Part shown: in pieces, positions 7,281-16,114 of the stretch
Numbering within the stretch: the stretch's first letter is position 1
Layout: the number at the start of each line of letters is the position of its first letter
Origin: Aquimarina sp. RZ0
Lineage (GTDB): Bacteria > Bacteroidota > Bacteroidia > Flavobacteriales > Flavobacteriaceae
Reading direction: 5' to 3'
Assembly (NCBI RefSeq): GCF_008370685.1
Contig: NZ_VTZU01000070.1
Span: 1 to 34,508, forward strand
Length of the DNA stretch: 34,508 nucleotides
Made by a program: the position numbers and the translations under genes
The notes under the pieces: generated by a model
Told to the model about the DNA's origin: nothing
What the model saw: the letters and a program-made list of their open reading frames with translations, nothing else
Database searches by the model: none

Positions 7281-9374
7281 ATGAGTAAAGCTGTTTATAT
7301 AGCAACAATAGAGCCTAACAGCGGTAAATCTATTGTAGTGTTAGGTCTTATGCGTATGTTGCTGGGCAAGGTTGCCAAAGTAGGTTATTTCAGACCCATT
7401 ATTGATGATCCTGCAGAGGGTGAAGTAGATACTCATATCAATACCGTAATCTCTCATTTTGAGTTAGATATTAATCTAAAAAAAACGTTTGCATTTACCA
7501 GAAGTGAAGTACTTCAAAAATACAATCAGGGCAAATCCGGAGAAGTTATAGATATTATAATTCAGAAATATAAAAATTTAGAAGAAAAATTTGATTTTAT
7601 CCTGATAGAAGGAACTGATTTTTCTGATGAGGGCAATATTATAGAATTTGATATTAATGTGATTATAGCAAAAAATCTGGGAATACCATCTATAATAGTT
7701 ACCAGTGGTAAAGATAAGACCAGTAAGGAGATTACGTCTAATTTAAAATTGGCGTATGATACATTTCATCATAAAGATGTAGAGGTCTTGGCTATCGTTG
7801 CTAATAAGGTAGCTACCGGAACTGAACAACAACTAAAAACTTTATTAGAAAAAGATTTTGGTACTGAGGTAGAACAAATTGTGATCCCCAAAATAGATTC
7901 TTTAATAAATCCAACGATCAAAGAAATTGTAAAAGAACTAGGAGGTACAGTACTTTTTGGTAAAGAATATCTAAACAATCAGGCAGGTAGTTTTGGTGTT
8001 GGAGCTATGCAATTACGTAATTATCTAACGCATCTTAAGGATAACAGCCTGGTAATTACACCGGGTGATCGTGCGGATATTATCTTGGGTGTTTTGCAAG
8101 CAAACATATCCGATAATTATCCGAAAATTTCTGGAATCATACTTACTGGAGGCATCGTGCCAGAAGAACCAATTTTGAAACTTATTGAGGGAGTATCTTT
8201 ATCAGTACCCATTGTATCAATAGCACAAGGCACCTTTTCTGTGACAAATAAGATAGGTACAATAAAGTCTAAAATATATGCTGATAATCAATTGAAAATT
8301 AATACAGCAATAGATGTATTTGAGCAATGTGTGAATGAAGATCGGTTAATCGATCCTCTCATCACTTTTGAGTCTGATAGCTTAACTCCAAGTATGTTTC
8401 AGTATACTTTATTAAAACGCGCATCGAAGCATAAAAAGCATATTGTATTGCCAGAAGGAGCTGACGAAAGGATTTTAAGAGCAGCACATAGATTGGTATC
8501 GGCAGATGTAGTGAATATTACGTTAATCGGAGATGAGAAGGTCATAAAAAATAAAGCGGTTAAGCTTGATATCCCAATAGATTTTAGTAAAATAAATATT
8601 ATAATGCCTATTGATTCTCCACAATATGAGGACTACGTCCAGACATTTTATGAACTAAGAAAACACAAAAATGTGAACCTGGATATGGCAAAAGATATGA
8701 TGGCAGATGTATCTTATTTTGGAACTATGATGATCTATAAGGGACATGCAGATGGGATGGTATCAGGAGCAGTACATACAACTCAACACACAATACGACC
8801 GGCATTACAATTTATCAAAACAAAACCAGGAGTAAAAGTAGTATCGTCAGTATTTTTTATGTGCTTAGAAGATAGAGTTTCTGTATTTGGTGATTGTGCT
8901 ATAAATCCAAACCCTAATGCTGAACAATTGGCAGAAATAGCGATCTCCTCTGCAAAATCTGCCGCTGCCTTTGGGATAGATCCCAAAATAGCAATGTTAT
9001 CCTATTCTTCCGGAACATCTGGAAAAGGAGAGGATGTAGAAATAGTAAGAGCAGCAACTACTATTGTAAAAGAGAAATGTCCAGAGCTTAAAATCGAAGG
9101 GCCTATACAGTATGACGCTGCAGTAGATATGAGAGTAGGGCATAGTAAACTTCCGGATTCTGAAGTGGCAGGAAAAGCAAGTGTTTTGATATTTCCAGAT
9201 CTTAATACAGGAAATAATACGTATAAAGCGGTACAGCGAGAAACGGGTGCTTTAGCAATCGGCCCTATGCTTCAGGGGCTTAACAAGCCTGTAAATGACC
9301 TTAGCCGTGGGTGTACTGTAGATGATGTATATAATACAGTTATCATAACAGCAATTCAGGCACAAGGACTTTAA
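7281..9374 (+). CDS. pta: Phosphate acetyltransferase
   Basis: This 697-residue, long-form Pta converts acetyl-CoA and phosphate to acetyl phosphate and CoA in the cytoplasm. The N-terminal P-loop-like domain begins MSKAVYIATIEPNSGKSI (about 1-190). A DRTGG domain follows (about 205-330, with ITPGDRADIILG), then the catalytic PTA_PTB domain (about 365-697; HIVLPEGADERILRAA, GMVSGAVHTT, MLSYSSGTSGKGEDV, GPIQYDAAVD, FPDLNTGNNTYKA). All blocks of the catalytic domain are present. ackA starts 25 nt after its stop, so the pair forms an operon for acetate overflow and substrate-level ATP formation. The N-terminal domains in this form usually have a regulatory role. Confidence 0.97.
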   Translation: MSKAVYIATIEPNSGKSIVVLGLMRMLLGKVAKVGYFRPIIDDPAEGEVDTHINTVISHFELDINLKKTFAFTRSEVLQKYNQGKSGEVIDIIIQKYKNLEEKFDFILIEGTDFSDEGNIIEFDINVIIAKNLGIPSIIVTSGKDKTSKEITSNLKLAYDTFHHKDVEVLAIVANKVATGTEQQLKTLLEKDFGTEVEQIVIPKIDSLINPTIKEIVKELGGTVLFGKEYLNNQAGSFGVGAMQLRNYLTHLKDNSLVITPGDRADIILGVLQANISDNYPKISGIILTGGIVPEEPILKLIEGVSLSVPIVSIAQGTFSVTNKIGTIKSKIYADNQLKINTAIDVFEQCVNEDRLIDPLITFESDSLTPSMFQYTLLKRASKHKKHIVLPEGADERILRAAHRLVSADVVNITLIGDEKVIKNKAVKLDIPIDFSKINIIMPIDSPQYEDYVQTFYELRKHKNVNLDMAKDMMADVSYFGTMMIYKGHADGMVSGAVHTTQHTIRPALQFIKTKPGVKVVSSVFFMCLEDRVSVFGDCAINPNPNAEQLAEIAISSAKSAAAFGIDPKIAMLSYSSGTSGKGEDVEIVRAATTIVKEKCPELKIEGPIQYDAAVDMRVGHSKLPDSEVAGKASVLIFPDLNTGNNTYKAVQRETGALAIGPMLQGLNKPVNDLSRGCTVDDVYNTVIITAIQAQGL

Positions 9375-9399
9375 AAAAACTAAGAAAGAATAAAAAAAT

Positions 9400-10587
9400 A
9401 TGCAAGTATTAGTAGTAAATTCAGGAAGTTCATCTATCAAGTTTCAATTATTTCAGATGCCAGAAGCTATAGCAATCTGTTCCGGGTTGGTCGAGAGAAT
9501 TGGATTAGAAAATGCTAAACTAAATTATAAGACTGCTCATCAGGATATTGAGGAAGTAACAGACATAAAAAATCATAAAGAAGGATTAACACTAGTTGCT
9601 AAATATTTATTAGATGCAGATGTTGGGGTTATTAGCGCAGCTCAAGATATTAATATAGTTGGTCATAGAGTAGTACATGGCGGAAGTACTTTTGCTGAAA
9701 CTGTAGAAATCAATGATGTGGTAAAAGATAAAATAGACCAACTTTCTGCATTGGCACCATTACATAATCCTGCTAATTTGCAAGGAATATTGGTGGCTGA
9801 AGAGATTTTCCCTGAAGCCAAACAGGTAGCTGTTTTTGATACAGCTTTTCATCAAACCATACCGATTGAATCTTATAAATATGCGATTCCTAATTCTTTT
9901 TTAGAAGAACATAACATAAGAGTATACGGTTTTCATGGAACCAGCCATAAATATGTATCAGAAAAAGCAATTGATTTTTTAGGAAATAAAAGCACAAAGA
10001 TCATAACAATCCATTTGGGGAATGGTTGTAGTATGACTGCTGTAAAAGATGGTAAGAGTGTAGATCACACCTTGGGTTTTGCACCGATGAATGGATTGAT
10101 TATGGGAACCCGATCAGGAGATATTGATCCAGCTGTAATTTTCTATATGGTTGCATCTTTGGGATATTCTATAGAGGAAGTAAATGTATTATTACAAAAA
10201 GAAAGTGGCATGCTCGGCTTGACGGGCTATAGTGATCTTCGAGATGTAGAATCCGAGGCAGAAAAGGGCAACATAGCGTGTCAATTAGCACTGAAGATGA
10301 ATGCCGCACGTATCAAGAAATTCATTGGATCTTATATTGCGATCATGAATGGATTGGATGCTATTGTATTTACTGCAGGTATCGGAGAAAATTCTGAAAC
10401 CATGAGAAAGCTGGTTTGTGCAGAGCTAGACTGTTTTGGGATTATGATAGATTTAGAAAAAAACAGTATTCGTGCTAAAAAAGAAAGAGATATTAGTCTG
10501 AATTTATCAAAGGTTAAAATACTGGTAATCCCTACTAATGAAGAACTGGAAATCGCAAAGCAATCTTATACGTTACTTTTTACGTAA
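9400..10587 (+). CDS. ackA: Acetate kinase
   Basis: This 395-residue protein interconverts acetyl phosphate and ADP with acetate and ATP. Family signatures are in order: VLVVNSGSSSIKFQLF at the N-terminus, GHRVVHGG near 88-95, FDTAFHQTIP, YGFHGTSHKYVS near 172-183, HLGNGCSMTAV, MGTRSGDIDP, and IVFTAGIGENS near 323-333. The length matches the ASKHA-fold acetate kinases. It is the second gene of the pta-ackA operon, without its own visible promoter, and is followed by a strong hairpin terminator. Confidence 0.97.
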   Translation: MQVLVVNSGSSSIKFQLFQMPEAIAICSGLVERIGLENAKLNYKTAHQDIEEVTDIKNHKEGLTLVAKYLLDADVGVISAAQDINIVGHRVVHGGSTFAETVEINDVVKDKIDQLSALAPLHNPANLQGILVAEEIFPEAKQVAVFDTAFHQTIPIESYKYAIPNSFLEEHNIRVYGFHGTSHKYVSEKAIDFLGNKSTKIITIHLGNGCSMTAVKDGKSVDHTLGFAPMNGLIMGTRSGDIDPAVIFYMVASLGYSIEEVNVLLQKESGMLGLTGYSDLRDVESEAEKGNIACQLALKMNAARIKKFIGSYIAIMNGLDAIVFTAGIGENSETMRKLVCAELDCFGIMIDLEKNSIRAKKERDISLNLSKVKILVIPTNEELEIAKQSYTLLFT

Positions 10588-10613
10588 AAAAAAACTATAA
10601 TGTATAAAAAAAT

Positions 10614-10660
10614 AAAAGATAGCTAAGTTCAGTAGCTTATCTATCTTTTAAATTTTTTTT
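10614..10660 (+). terminator. Bidirectional terminator after ackA
   Basis: AAAAGATAGCTAAG (10614-10627) pairs with CTTATCTATCTTTT (10636-10649) with one mismatch, followed by TTTTTTTT. An A-rich run precedes it, so it can also stop minus-strand transcripts from the peptide gene at 10698. Confidence 0.8.
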
Positions 10661-10697
10661 GATATTGTTTGTCGTTTGAGTATGCTATAAAAGAAAA

Positions 10698-10886
10698 TTA
10701 ATAAAGGATACATCTGTTATAAAAGCCTCCCGAACAACGTCCTGGTTCACAAAAACTCCCTCCAGGATAACTAATTCTACATTTGTTACCACCGCAACAA
10801 GTGACAGTTGTCATTGCACCTTTGATTGTTCTTTGCTCTTCTTTTGTTAGTTTTTGGATTCCTGATAATTCTAAAATTTTTTTCAT
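10698..10886 (-). CDS. Cys-rich peptide with GG-type leader
   Basis: This is a 62-residue peptide. The leader MKKILELSGIQKLTKEEQ followed by RTIKGA has the pattern of Bacteroidota double-glycine-type natural product precursors (L-x-K-E-E-Q-x-x-I-x-G-G), with GA in place of GG at 23-24. The core, from about residue 25, has six cysteines (30, 31, 36, 46, 51, 59), several Gly and Pro, and no long hydrophobic stretch. A peptidase-containing ABC transporter would cleave after GA, and disulfides or modification would follow. No modifying enzyme or transporter lies within the window, so it is an orphan precursor using machinery elsewhere, or a bacteriocin-like peptide. Its transcript probably ends at the bidirectional terminator beside ackA. 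Confidence 0.7.
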   Translation of the reverse strand: MKKILELSGIQKLTKEEQRTIKGAMTTVTCCGGNKCRISYPGGSFCEPGRCSGGFYNRCILY

Positions 10887-11190
10887 TGTGTAAGTATTTT
10901 TATGTTGTTTCTGTAAAAATAATTGAAAATTTCATATTGACATTATGTGTTTTACGTTGAATATTTATGTTTTAATAGTAATACGATTTATAACTAAAAA
11001 TTTCGCATATTCATCGTTTCTTTTTCCTTTCTACTTCGTTTAAAAAATAAACCGTAGCTATAGCTATGCTTGATTTTTTTGCCTTGCATAAAGAAAAAAT
11101 AATTCAATGAATTTATACGAATTTTTTAATCACAAATCGTATAAAAGGGTGTTAGCTTTTTTCAATTCGCTAGTAAGAATGCTTTTTTTT

Positions 11191-11287
11191 ACTTGATAAT
11201 CGAGATTTAAATGCTTTATGGGTTGCCTCGAAATCGAAATCTTTTTTTCTAATAATGTCTCGTGAGCTTACCCCGAGGTAGTTTACT
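11191..11287 (+). repeat. Structured intergenic repeat, copy 1
   Basis: This is the most divergent of five copies. It starts ACTTGATAATCGAG, carries ATTTAAATGC, the half-hairpin GGTTGCCTCGAAATC, a T-tract and the end GAGGTAGTTTACT. The second hairpin is broken here (GGG in place of GAGG). It lies between the divergent peptide and endonuclease genes. Confidence 0.8.
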
Positions 11288-11390
11288 CAATTTTAGGTTT
11301 TTATTCCCTAGTATTTCTATACAGTACAAAACACACTTCAATTCATAAAAAAAAAATATTTTTCTTTTCCAGTAAATTCAAGCAATAGCT

Positions 11391-11447
11391 GATATAATAA
11401 CGTTTTGATTGAAGAAGGATCATTCATAGATACGTTATTATTATATC
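11391..11447. repeat. Inverted repeat before the endonuclease gene
   Basis: GATATAATAACG (11391-11402) faces CGTTATTATTATATC (11433-11447), complementary except for a 3-nt bulge, with a 30-nt spacer. It lies just upstream of the predicted promoter of the endonuclease gene, so an operator or DNA hairpin is possible. The rest of 10887-11543 holds only repeat copy 1 and a motif at 11050-11070. Confidence 0.55.
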
Positions 11448-11473
11448 AAATATGGGATTATAAATATACTTGA

Positions 11474-11505
11474 TTGGTATGTTTACTGAAATAATCTTAG
11501 CTTCG
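11474..11505 (+). promoter_or_regulatory. Possible promoter of the endonuclease gene
   Basis: TTG (11474-11476) is followed after 21 nt by TAGCTTCG (11498-11505), one base away from TAnnTTTG. It lies 38 nt before the ATG at 11544. Confidence 0.4.
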
Positions 11506-11543
11506 GACTCATATAAAATTCACTCAACTTAAATAATAACAAC

Positions 11544-13478
11544 ATGATGAAAAAAATAATAGTACTATTAATAATGGGGTATTCTATTATTAGTTACAGC
11601 CAGATTCCTTCTTATTATAATGATGTAGACCTCACTATAACCGGGCAGGATTTGAAAAACGAATTGAGTAGGAAAGTTATCAATACCCAAACTACAACCT
11701 TGTCTTATACACCTGGTATTTGGAATGCATTGATGCAGACAGATGTAGATCCTGTGAATTCTTCAAAAGTCATATTGATTTATGGATTTAATGATACTGA
11801 TAATAATTCTAATACGGATAGAACACGAGGAATTAATAATAATGGAGGAGGAAATACGGACTGGAATAGAGAGCATGTCTATCCAAGGTCTTTAGGAAAT
11901 CCTAATTTAGGCACTTCTGGTCCGGGAGCTGATGCACATCATCTCAGACCTGCAGATGTAAGAAGAAACTCTAATCGGGGAAGTCGAAAGTTTGCTGATG
12001 GATCTGGTAACTCTGGAACAACATCACAAGGGCATTGGTATCCCGGTGATGAGTTCAAGGGCGATGTTGCCCGCATGATGATGTTTATGTATATCCGATA
12101 TGGAAATCGTTGTCTTCCAAAAAATGTAGGTGTAGGACAGGTAGTAACTAATGATGTGAATATGATTCAATTATTTCTGGAATGGAATGCTGAAGATCCG
12201 GTTTCTACATTAGAATTACAGCGAAATCCTATCATAGAAAATTTGCAAGGAAATAGAAATCCTTTTATTGATAATCCTGCATTTGCTACTCAGATTTGGG
12301 GAGGACCACAGGCAGAAGATCGTTTTGACAATACTGGAGGAGGAAATACATTATGTACTTCTACGATCACTTCGTTTCCATATAGCGAAAGCTTCGAGAA
12401 TACATTCGGAGCCTGGAAGCAAGCAATCTCTAATGATGATTTTAATTGGGAAACTCGTTCTGGAAATACTCCTTCGTCTAATACAGGACCTGGATCAGCT
12501 GATTCCGGGTCTTATTATTTGTATATGGAATCTTCTTCTCCTAATAATCCATCTAAGAAAGCTATTTTGTATTCTCCTTGCTTTGATATCACTTCTGCTC
12601 GTCAAGCTACGTTCTCATTTAAGTATCATATGTACGGTGCATCTTCTATGGGAAGTCTAGTCTTAGAAGCAAGTCTGGATGGTACGAGCTGGACGTCTAT
12701 CTGGAGAAAATCAAGTAATCAGGGAAACATTTGGCAAACAGCATCAGTTAGTTTGAATTCATATATAGGGACAAAAGTGCAGTTACGATTTAATGGAGTT
12801 ACCGGATCTACCTGGCAAGGTGATATGGCAATAGACGCTATAAAATTATCGATTTCAGAGAATGAAGGAGGAACTTCTTCAAGAGCTATTAATCTAAACA
12901 TAACCTTTGATGACTACCCCGAAGAAATTAGTTGGGAAATACAAAATGATAAAAATCAATTATTATATGCTGGCGGGACATATGAATCCGAAGCGGATGG
13001 TTCGACAATCAATATATCCGAAACATTAGAATCAGGATGTTACACTTTAATTTTTAAAGACACTTATGGAGATGGTATTTGTTGTAGTCAGGGTAGTGGT
13101 TCATATTCTCTGATTGATACAGGTAACAATACAGTCCTGGCTTCGGGAGGTTCTTTTGGGGCGCAAGAAATTAAAGATTTTTGTATTGGCTCAGTTTCAA
13201 GAAGTTTTTCACAACATACTATCAACGATAATGCGAGGACAGCATTTGATTTTAGTTTTTTTCCTAATCCTGTAAAGGATAGGATTACAATAAAAATGTC
13301 CCAGACCACCACTGATGACAACAATAGTATTCGTGTATTCAATCATTTAGGGCAGGTGATTTATGATGGTAAGGTTACCAAAGAATTTATATTGTTTGGA
13401 GAATTACCTGCCGGACTTTATTATATTTCTATAAATAATAGAAAGAATACAGTACTTAAAAAGTTTATAAAAAATTAA
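11544..13478 (+). CDS. T9SS-secreted endonuclease I family protein
   Basis: This 644-residue extracellular nuclease probably digests DNA outside the cell for nutrients or biofilm turnover. The signal peptide is residues 1-20 (IIVLLIMGYSIISYSQ). The endonuclease I domain (about 22-255) has the HNH-like beta-beta-metal core WNREHVYPRSLG (His 111) and GADAHHLRPAD (His 132-133), then FKGDVARMMMFMYIRYG. A MAM-like or jelly-roll adhesion domain (about 272-437; SESFENTFGAWKQ, MAIDAIKLS) and a second beta domain (about 445-545, with DTYGDGICC) follow. The C-terminus (about 570-644; SFFPNPVKDRITI ... GLYYISI) is a type A T9SS sorting signal. Two adjacent ATGs (11544, 11547) make the start uncertain by one codon. 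It is probably monocistronic. Confidence 0.93.
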   Translation: MMKKIIVLLIMGYSIISYSQIPSYYNDVDLTITGQDLKNELSRKVINTQTTTLSYTPGIWNALMQTDVDPVNSSKVILIYGFNDTDNNSNTDRTRGINNNGGGNTDWNREHVYPRSLGNPNLGTSGPGADAHHLRPADVRRNSNRGSRKFADGSGNSGTTSQGHWYPGDEFKGDVARMMMFMYIRYGNRCLPKNVGVGQVVTNDVNMIQLFLEWNAEDPVSTLELQRNPIIENLQGNRNPFIDNPAFATQIWGGPQAEDRFDNTGGGNTLCTSTITSFPYSESFENTFGAWKQAISNDDFNWETRSGNTPSSNTGPGSADSGSYYLYMESSSPNNPSKKAILYSPCFDITSARQATFSFKYHMYGASSMGSLVLEASLDGTSWTSIWRKSSNQGNIWQTASVSLNSYIGTKVQLRFNGVTGSTWQGDMAIDAIKLSISENEGGTSSRAINLNITFDDYPEEISWEIQNDKNQLLYAGGTYESEADGSTINISETLESGCYTLIFKDTYGDGICCSQGSGSYSLIDTGNNTVLASGGSFGAQEIKDFCIGSVSRSFSQHTINDNARTAFDFSFFPNPVKDRITIKMSQTTTDDNNSIRVFNHLGQVIYDGKVTKEFILFGELPAGLYYISINNRKNTVLKKFIKN

Positions 13479-14135
13479 GTTTTAAAATACTTACTACAGC
13501 TTTGATTTTTTTTATCACAATACCTATCTGGTGTTATACTCGTATGTATGAGACTGAGGAATTTATTTTTTTAAAATTACGGTTAGTAAGTAGCTTTTTA
13601 ATATCAAGACTGTAATATTTTAAAAAATAATGTTAATTAATGTTAATAAAAACGGTAAAACTACTTGTGATTAACGATGAAATACGTTTTTTTTAGTAGT
13701 TAAATGTTAAATTTTGATTTCATTAACAAATAGAATGTAAGTCAATTCGCTGTATAACTATTGTGTTTTCAATACTTAACATTATTTTAAGGGGAATTAT
13801 CCCCTTTTTTTATGTGGTAAAACCGTATTTTATTTTGTTTTATTGTTTGTACATTTAGCCTCATAAAATTACAAAGCGCTTACTTTTAGTTTTTTAATAG
13901 TCACTAAATCTGATTGATGAAATATATATATATATATAAATATTTTATTGATTGACTTTTTGATAATGCTGGAGCGAATGTTTTTTAGGAATAAATCAAA
14001 TTAAATTATTTTATTAGAGTGCATTTTAGAGCCTTACTAATCAACAAATTTTTACATAGAACGATATGAATCCAACAATTTCAAATTATTGAGTTTGTTA
14101 TTAATTAAATGTAAAAAGAGGTGCTTATCACAAGG
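13479..14135. other. Intergenic with AT microsatellite
   Basis: No gene is evident. The stretch contains a plus-strand terminator at 13789-13811 and a run of about eight TA units at 13921-13938. It separates the nuclease gene from the CD-NTase-like gene. Confidence 0.5.
13789..13811 (+). terminator. Rho-independent terminator
   Basis: AAGGGG, loop AATTAT and CCCCTT are followed by a T-run. It lies 310 nt after the nuclease stop, so it ends either a long 3' UTR or a short RNA starting in 13500-13780. Confidence 0.7.
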
Positions 14136-14164
14136 TTGATATAGAAAACAAATTAACTATTTTG
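14136..14164 (+). promoter_or_regulatory. Possible promoter of the CD-NTase-like gene
   Basis: TTG (14136-14138), a 19-nt spacer and TATTTTG (14158-14164) resemble the Bacteroidota pattern, but the -7 box is one base short of TAnnTTTG. The leader to the ATG at 14213 would be about 40 nt. Confidence 0.35.
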
Positions 14165-14212
14165 GGAATTATATTTTCCTATATAACATAATAAATTAAA
14201 ATATTGGAACGG

Positions 14213-15694
14213 ATGAGTATATCTGCAAACTTTAATATTTTTTGTGATGATTTGAAGGTCTCTGCCAAGAAAGAATCTATTATTTCTTTGCGATACAATT
14301 CAATTAATAAAAAATTGAATAAAGATTTTTGGAATATGAATACAAACTATGGAGGTATTTATATAGGTTGCTATGGAAGAGAAACTGCAAATGATGGCAT
14401 AGAAGAAATTGACATGATTTTTGAAATGCCATCACATTTGCAAGTAGCATATGAAAAAAGAGATAAAAATGGTCAGGCTATTTTGTTTGAAGATGTGCGT
14501 AGATCTATAGCAGCAGTATATCCAAAGACTACTATCGATAAAGAAAAACAATCAATAAAGGTAAAATTCTCTGATGAAATGTCTTTTAATATTTTGCCTT
14601 GTTTTATTAATAGTGATGAGAGTTGCATTTTTCCGAATACTACTCATAATGGAAGTTGGGATACCAGAAACCCGCTAGCCACAATAAAAGCCGTGCAATA
14701 TGGAGATAGGTTAACCAATCATAATTTAAAAAAATTATGTAGAATTGTGAAGGCTTGGAAACAACATTGTGACGTTAAGATCAAAGATGTTTTAATTGAT
14801 ACATTGGTGTATGAATTCTTGGTATCTAGTAATAATGCATATAATTCATATTCTTATTTTGATGTGATGTGTAGGGATTTTTTTAAATTTTTAATGAGAC
14901 AAAAACCTTCAAAAATAACATGGAACACGATAGGGAGTAATGATGTAATAAGTAATTTAGATAATTTTAGATATAAAGCGATTATTGCATATTATAATGC
15001 CGAAACTGCTGTAAAATTAGAAAAAGAAGGTGAAAAATGGGCTGCAAGCCAAAAATGGAAAGAAATTTTTGGATGTAAATTTCCAGAAAGCATCGACGTA
15101 GAATCACAAATTAAAAAATTATTCGAAAAGACCTCTTTACTTCATACTACTCAGAAAAAATGTGCTCAGATTCTACGCCAAAGAGCTATCGCATTTAGAA
15201 GTATTCAATTTTTAATGGCAACATTCATTTTACTAGGGATCTTAGTGATGGAATATACAGAGAATTTCAACTTTGGTTTGACCCTGTTTATAGCTTCATC
15301 ACTGATATTCGTTATAAATTTATATTTTAAAAAGTATGATTTATTGAGTATTTCTGCCAAGCATATGCAATCTGCTTCACAAACAATCTTACTAGAAAAA
15401 GAATTTCAATCATTATTGAATGATTTTACTCATCATGATGTAGATATATCAATAATTAGAGAGAAAAAAGAAGTATTACAGCAAAAAATGATTAATATCT
15501 ATACGGGTACTTCAAAATTTATAAGTAAAAGATATTTTCAAACTAGAAAAATATTAAACTCTATTACTGAGGTAAAAGAAAAACTTCCGATAATCGATAC
15601 ACCAAGAATACATATTCCTACCTGGCAGGGTAATAATTTCTATATGGAAAATCAAGAACAATATTTAATGAACTATAAGAATAAAATAATTTAA
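14213..15694 (+). CDS. CD-NTase-like (SMODS) protein fused to SLATT-like two-TM domain
   Basis: This protein has 493 residues from ATG 14213, with GGAACGG just upstream. A TTG three codons earlier (14204) is an alternative start. Residues 1 to about 290 have the CD-NTase/SMODS layout of anti-phage CBASS enzymes: GCYGRETA (52-59), EEIDMIFEM (64-72), FSDEMSFNILPCF (119-131) and the helical KAWKQHCDVKIKDVLIDTL. The consensus is GS[YF]GRxT, then DhD, then a third Asp in FDVVPAF. Here the sites read GC, E65-I-D67 and N126, so catalysis may be weak or lost. Residues about 310-445 carry two TM helices (331-348, 354-372) flanked by amphipathic helices, as in SLATT pore-forming effectors. Sensor and effector thus share one chain, anchored in the inner membrane. 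No separate effector or Cap2/Cap3 partner is adjacent. Function inferred: phage defence. Confidence 0.8.
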   Translation: MSISANFNIFCDDLKVSAKKESIISLRYNSINKKLNKDFWNMNTNYGGIYIGCYGRETANDGIEEIDMIFEMPSHLQVAYEKRDKNGQAILFEDVRRSIAAVYPKTTIDKEKQSIKVKFSDEMSFNILPCFINSDESCIFPNTTHNGSWDTRNPLATIKAVQYGDRLTNHNLKKLCRIVKAWKQHCDVKIKDVLIDTLVYEFLVSSNNAYNSYSYFDVMCRDFFKFLMRQKPSKITWNTIGSNDVISNLDNFRYKAIIAYYNAETAVKLEKEGEKWAASQKWKEIFGCKFPESIDVESQIKKLFEKTSLLHTTQKKCAQILRQRAIAFRSIQFLMATFILLGILVMEYTENFNFGLTLFIASSLIFVINLYFKKYDLLSISAKHMQSASQTILLEKEFQSLLNDFTHHDVDISIIREKKEVLQQKMINIYTGTSKFISKRYFQTRKILNSITEVKEKLPIIDTPRIHIPTWQGNNFYMENQEQYLMNYKNKII

Positions 15695-15718
15695 TTTAGG
15701 TTTGATAACTGGAAATCT

Positions 15719-15779
15719 GATCCTTCTTATTTGATATATGAACGCGTATTCAATATCTAATATGAAGGATCTTTTTTTT
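15719..15779 (+). terminator. Strong terminator after the CD-NTase-like gene
   Basis: GATCCTTCTTAT pairs with the arm ending ATATGAAGGATC (about 15760-15771), with further partial pairing inside (TTGATAT with ATATCTAA), followed by TTTTTTTT. It separates this gene from the downstream membrane-protein pair. Confidence 0.85.
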
Positions 15780-16056
15780 GTATAGTGTAGTTTGTTTCTA
15801 AGTTAAAGGTCTTATTACTAATGGTATATGGGGTGTATGCCCCTGCAAAAATGCGTCTTTTTCCTGAACCTTAATATCTGATTTGTTTGTAGATTAGAGG
15901 GCACTTTAGTTTTATACTATTTCTGGTTTTAAAATACTCAAATAAAACCACTCATTTTTTATTTAGACAAAAAGAGATAATTAAGACATAGCTCACGCTA
16001 CGGCTTCTTTTTATTTTAAAATGTTAACGAAAAAGAGCAAATTTTGATGGTAATTT
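15780..16056. other. Intergenic, one recurrent motif
   Basis: No gene is seen. CATAGCTCACGCTACGG at 15987-16003 is the inverted relative of motifs at 11052-11068 and 30427-30440. Confidence 0.45.
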
Positions 16057-16064
16057 TAATTTTG
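16057..16064 (+). promoter_or_regulatory. -7 box of the small membrane-protein pair
   Basis: TAATTTTG is an exact TAnnTTTG match 51 nt before the ATG at 16115. No -33 TTG is present at normal spacing. Confidence 0.35.
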
Positions 16065-16114
16065 AAAATGGTATGATATAATTTTTGATTCTAATCCTTA
16101 TAAATTAGTTTAGT

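Noticed and set aside
12268..12660. Plus-strand frame of 130 codons within the nuclease gene
   Set aside because: It is an out-of-frame shadow of the nuclease coding sequence; the product is a low-complexity Leu/Ile chain.
13921..13938. TA dinucleotide run as a possible origin or regulatory site
   Set aside because: A simple microsatellite in AT-rich DNA; no iterons or DnaA-like boxes are seen beside it.
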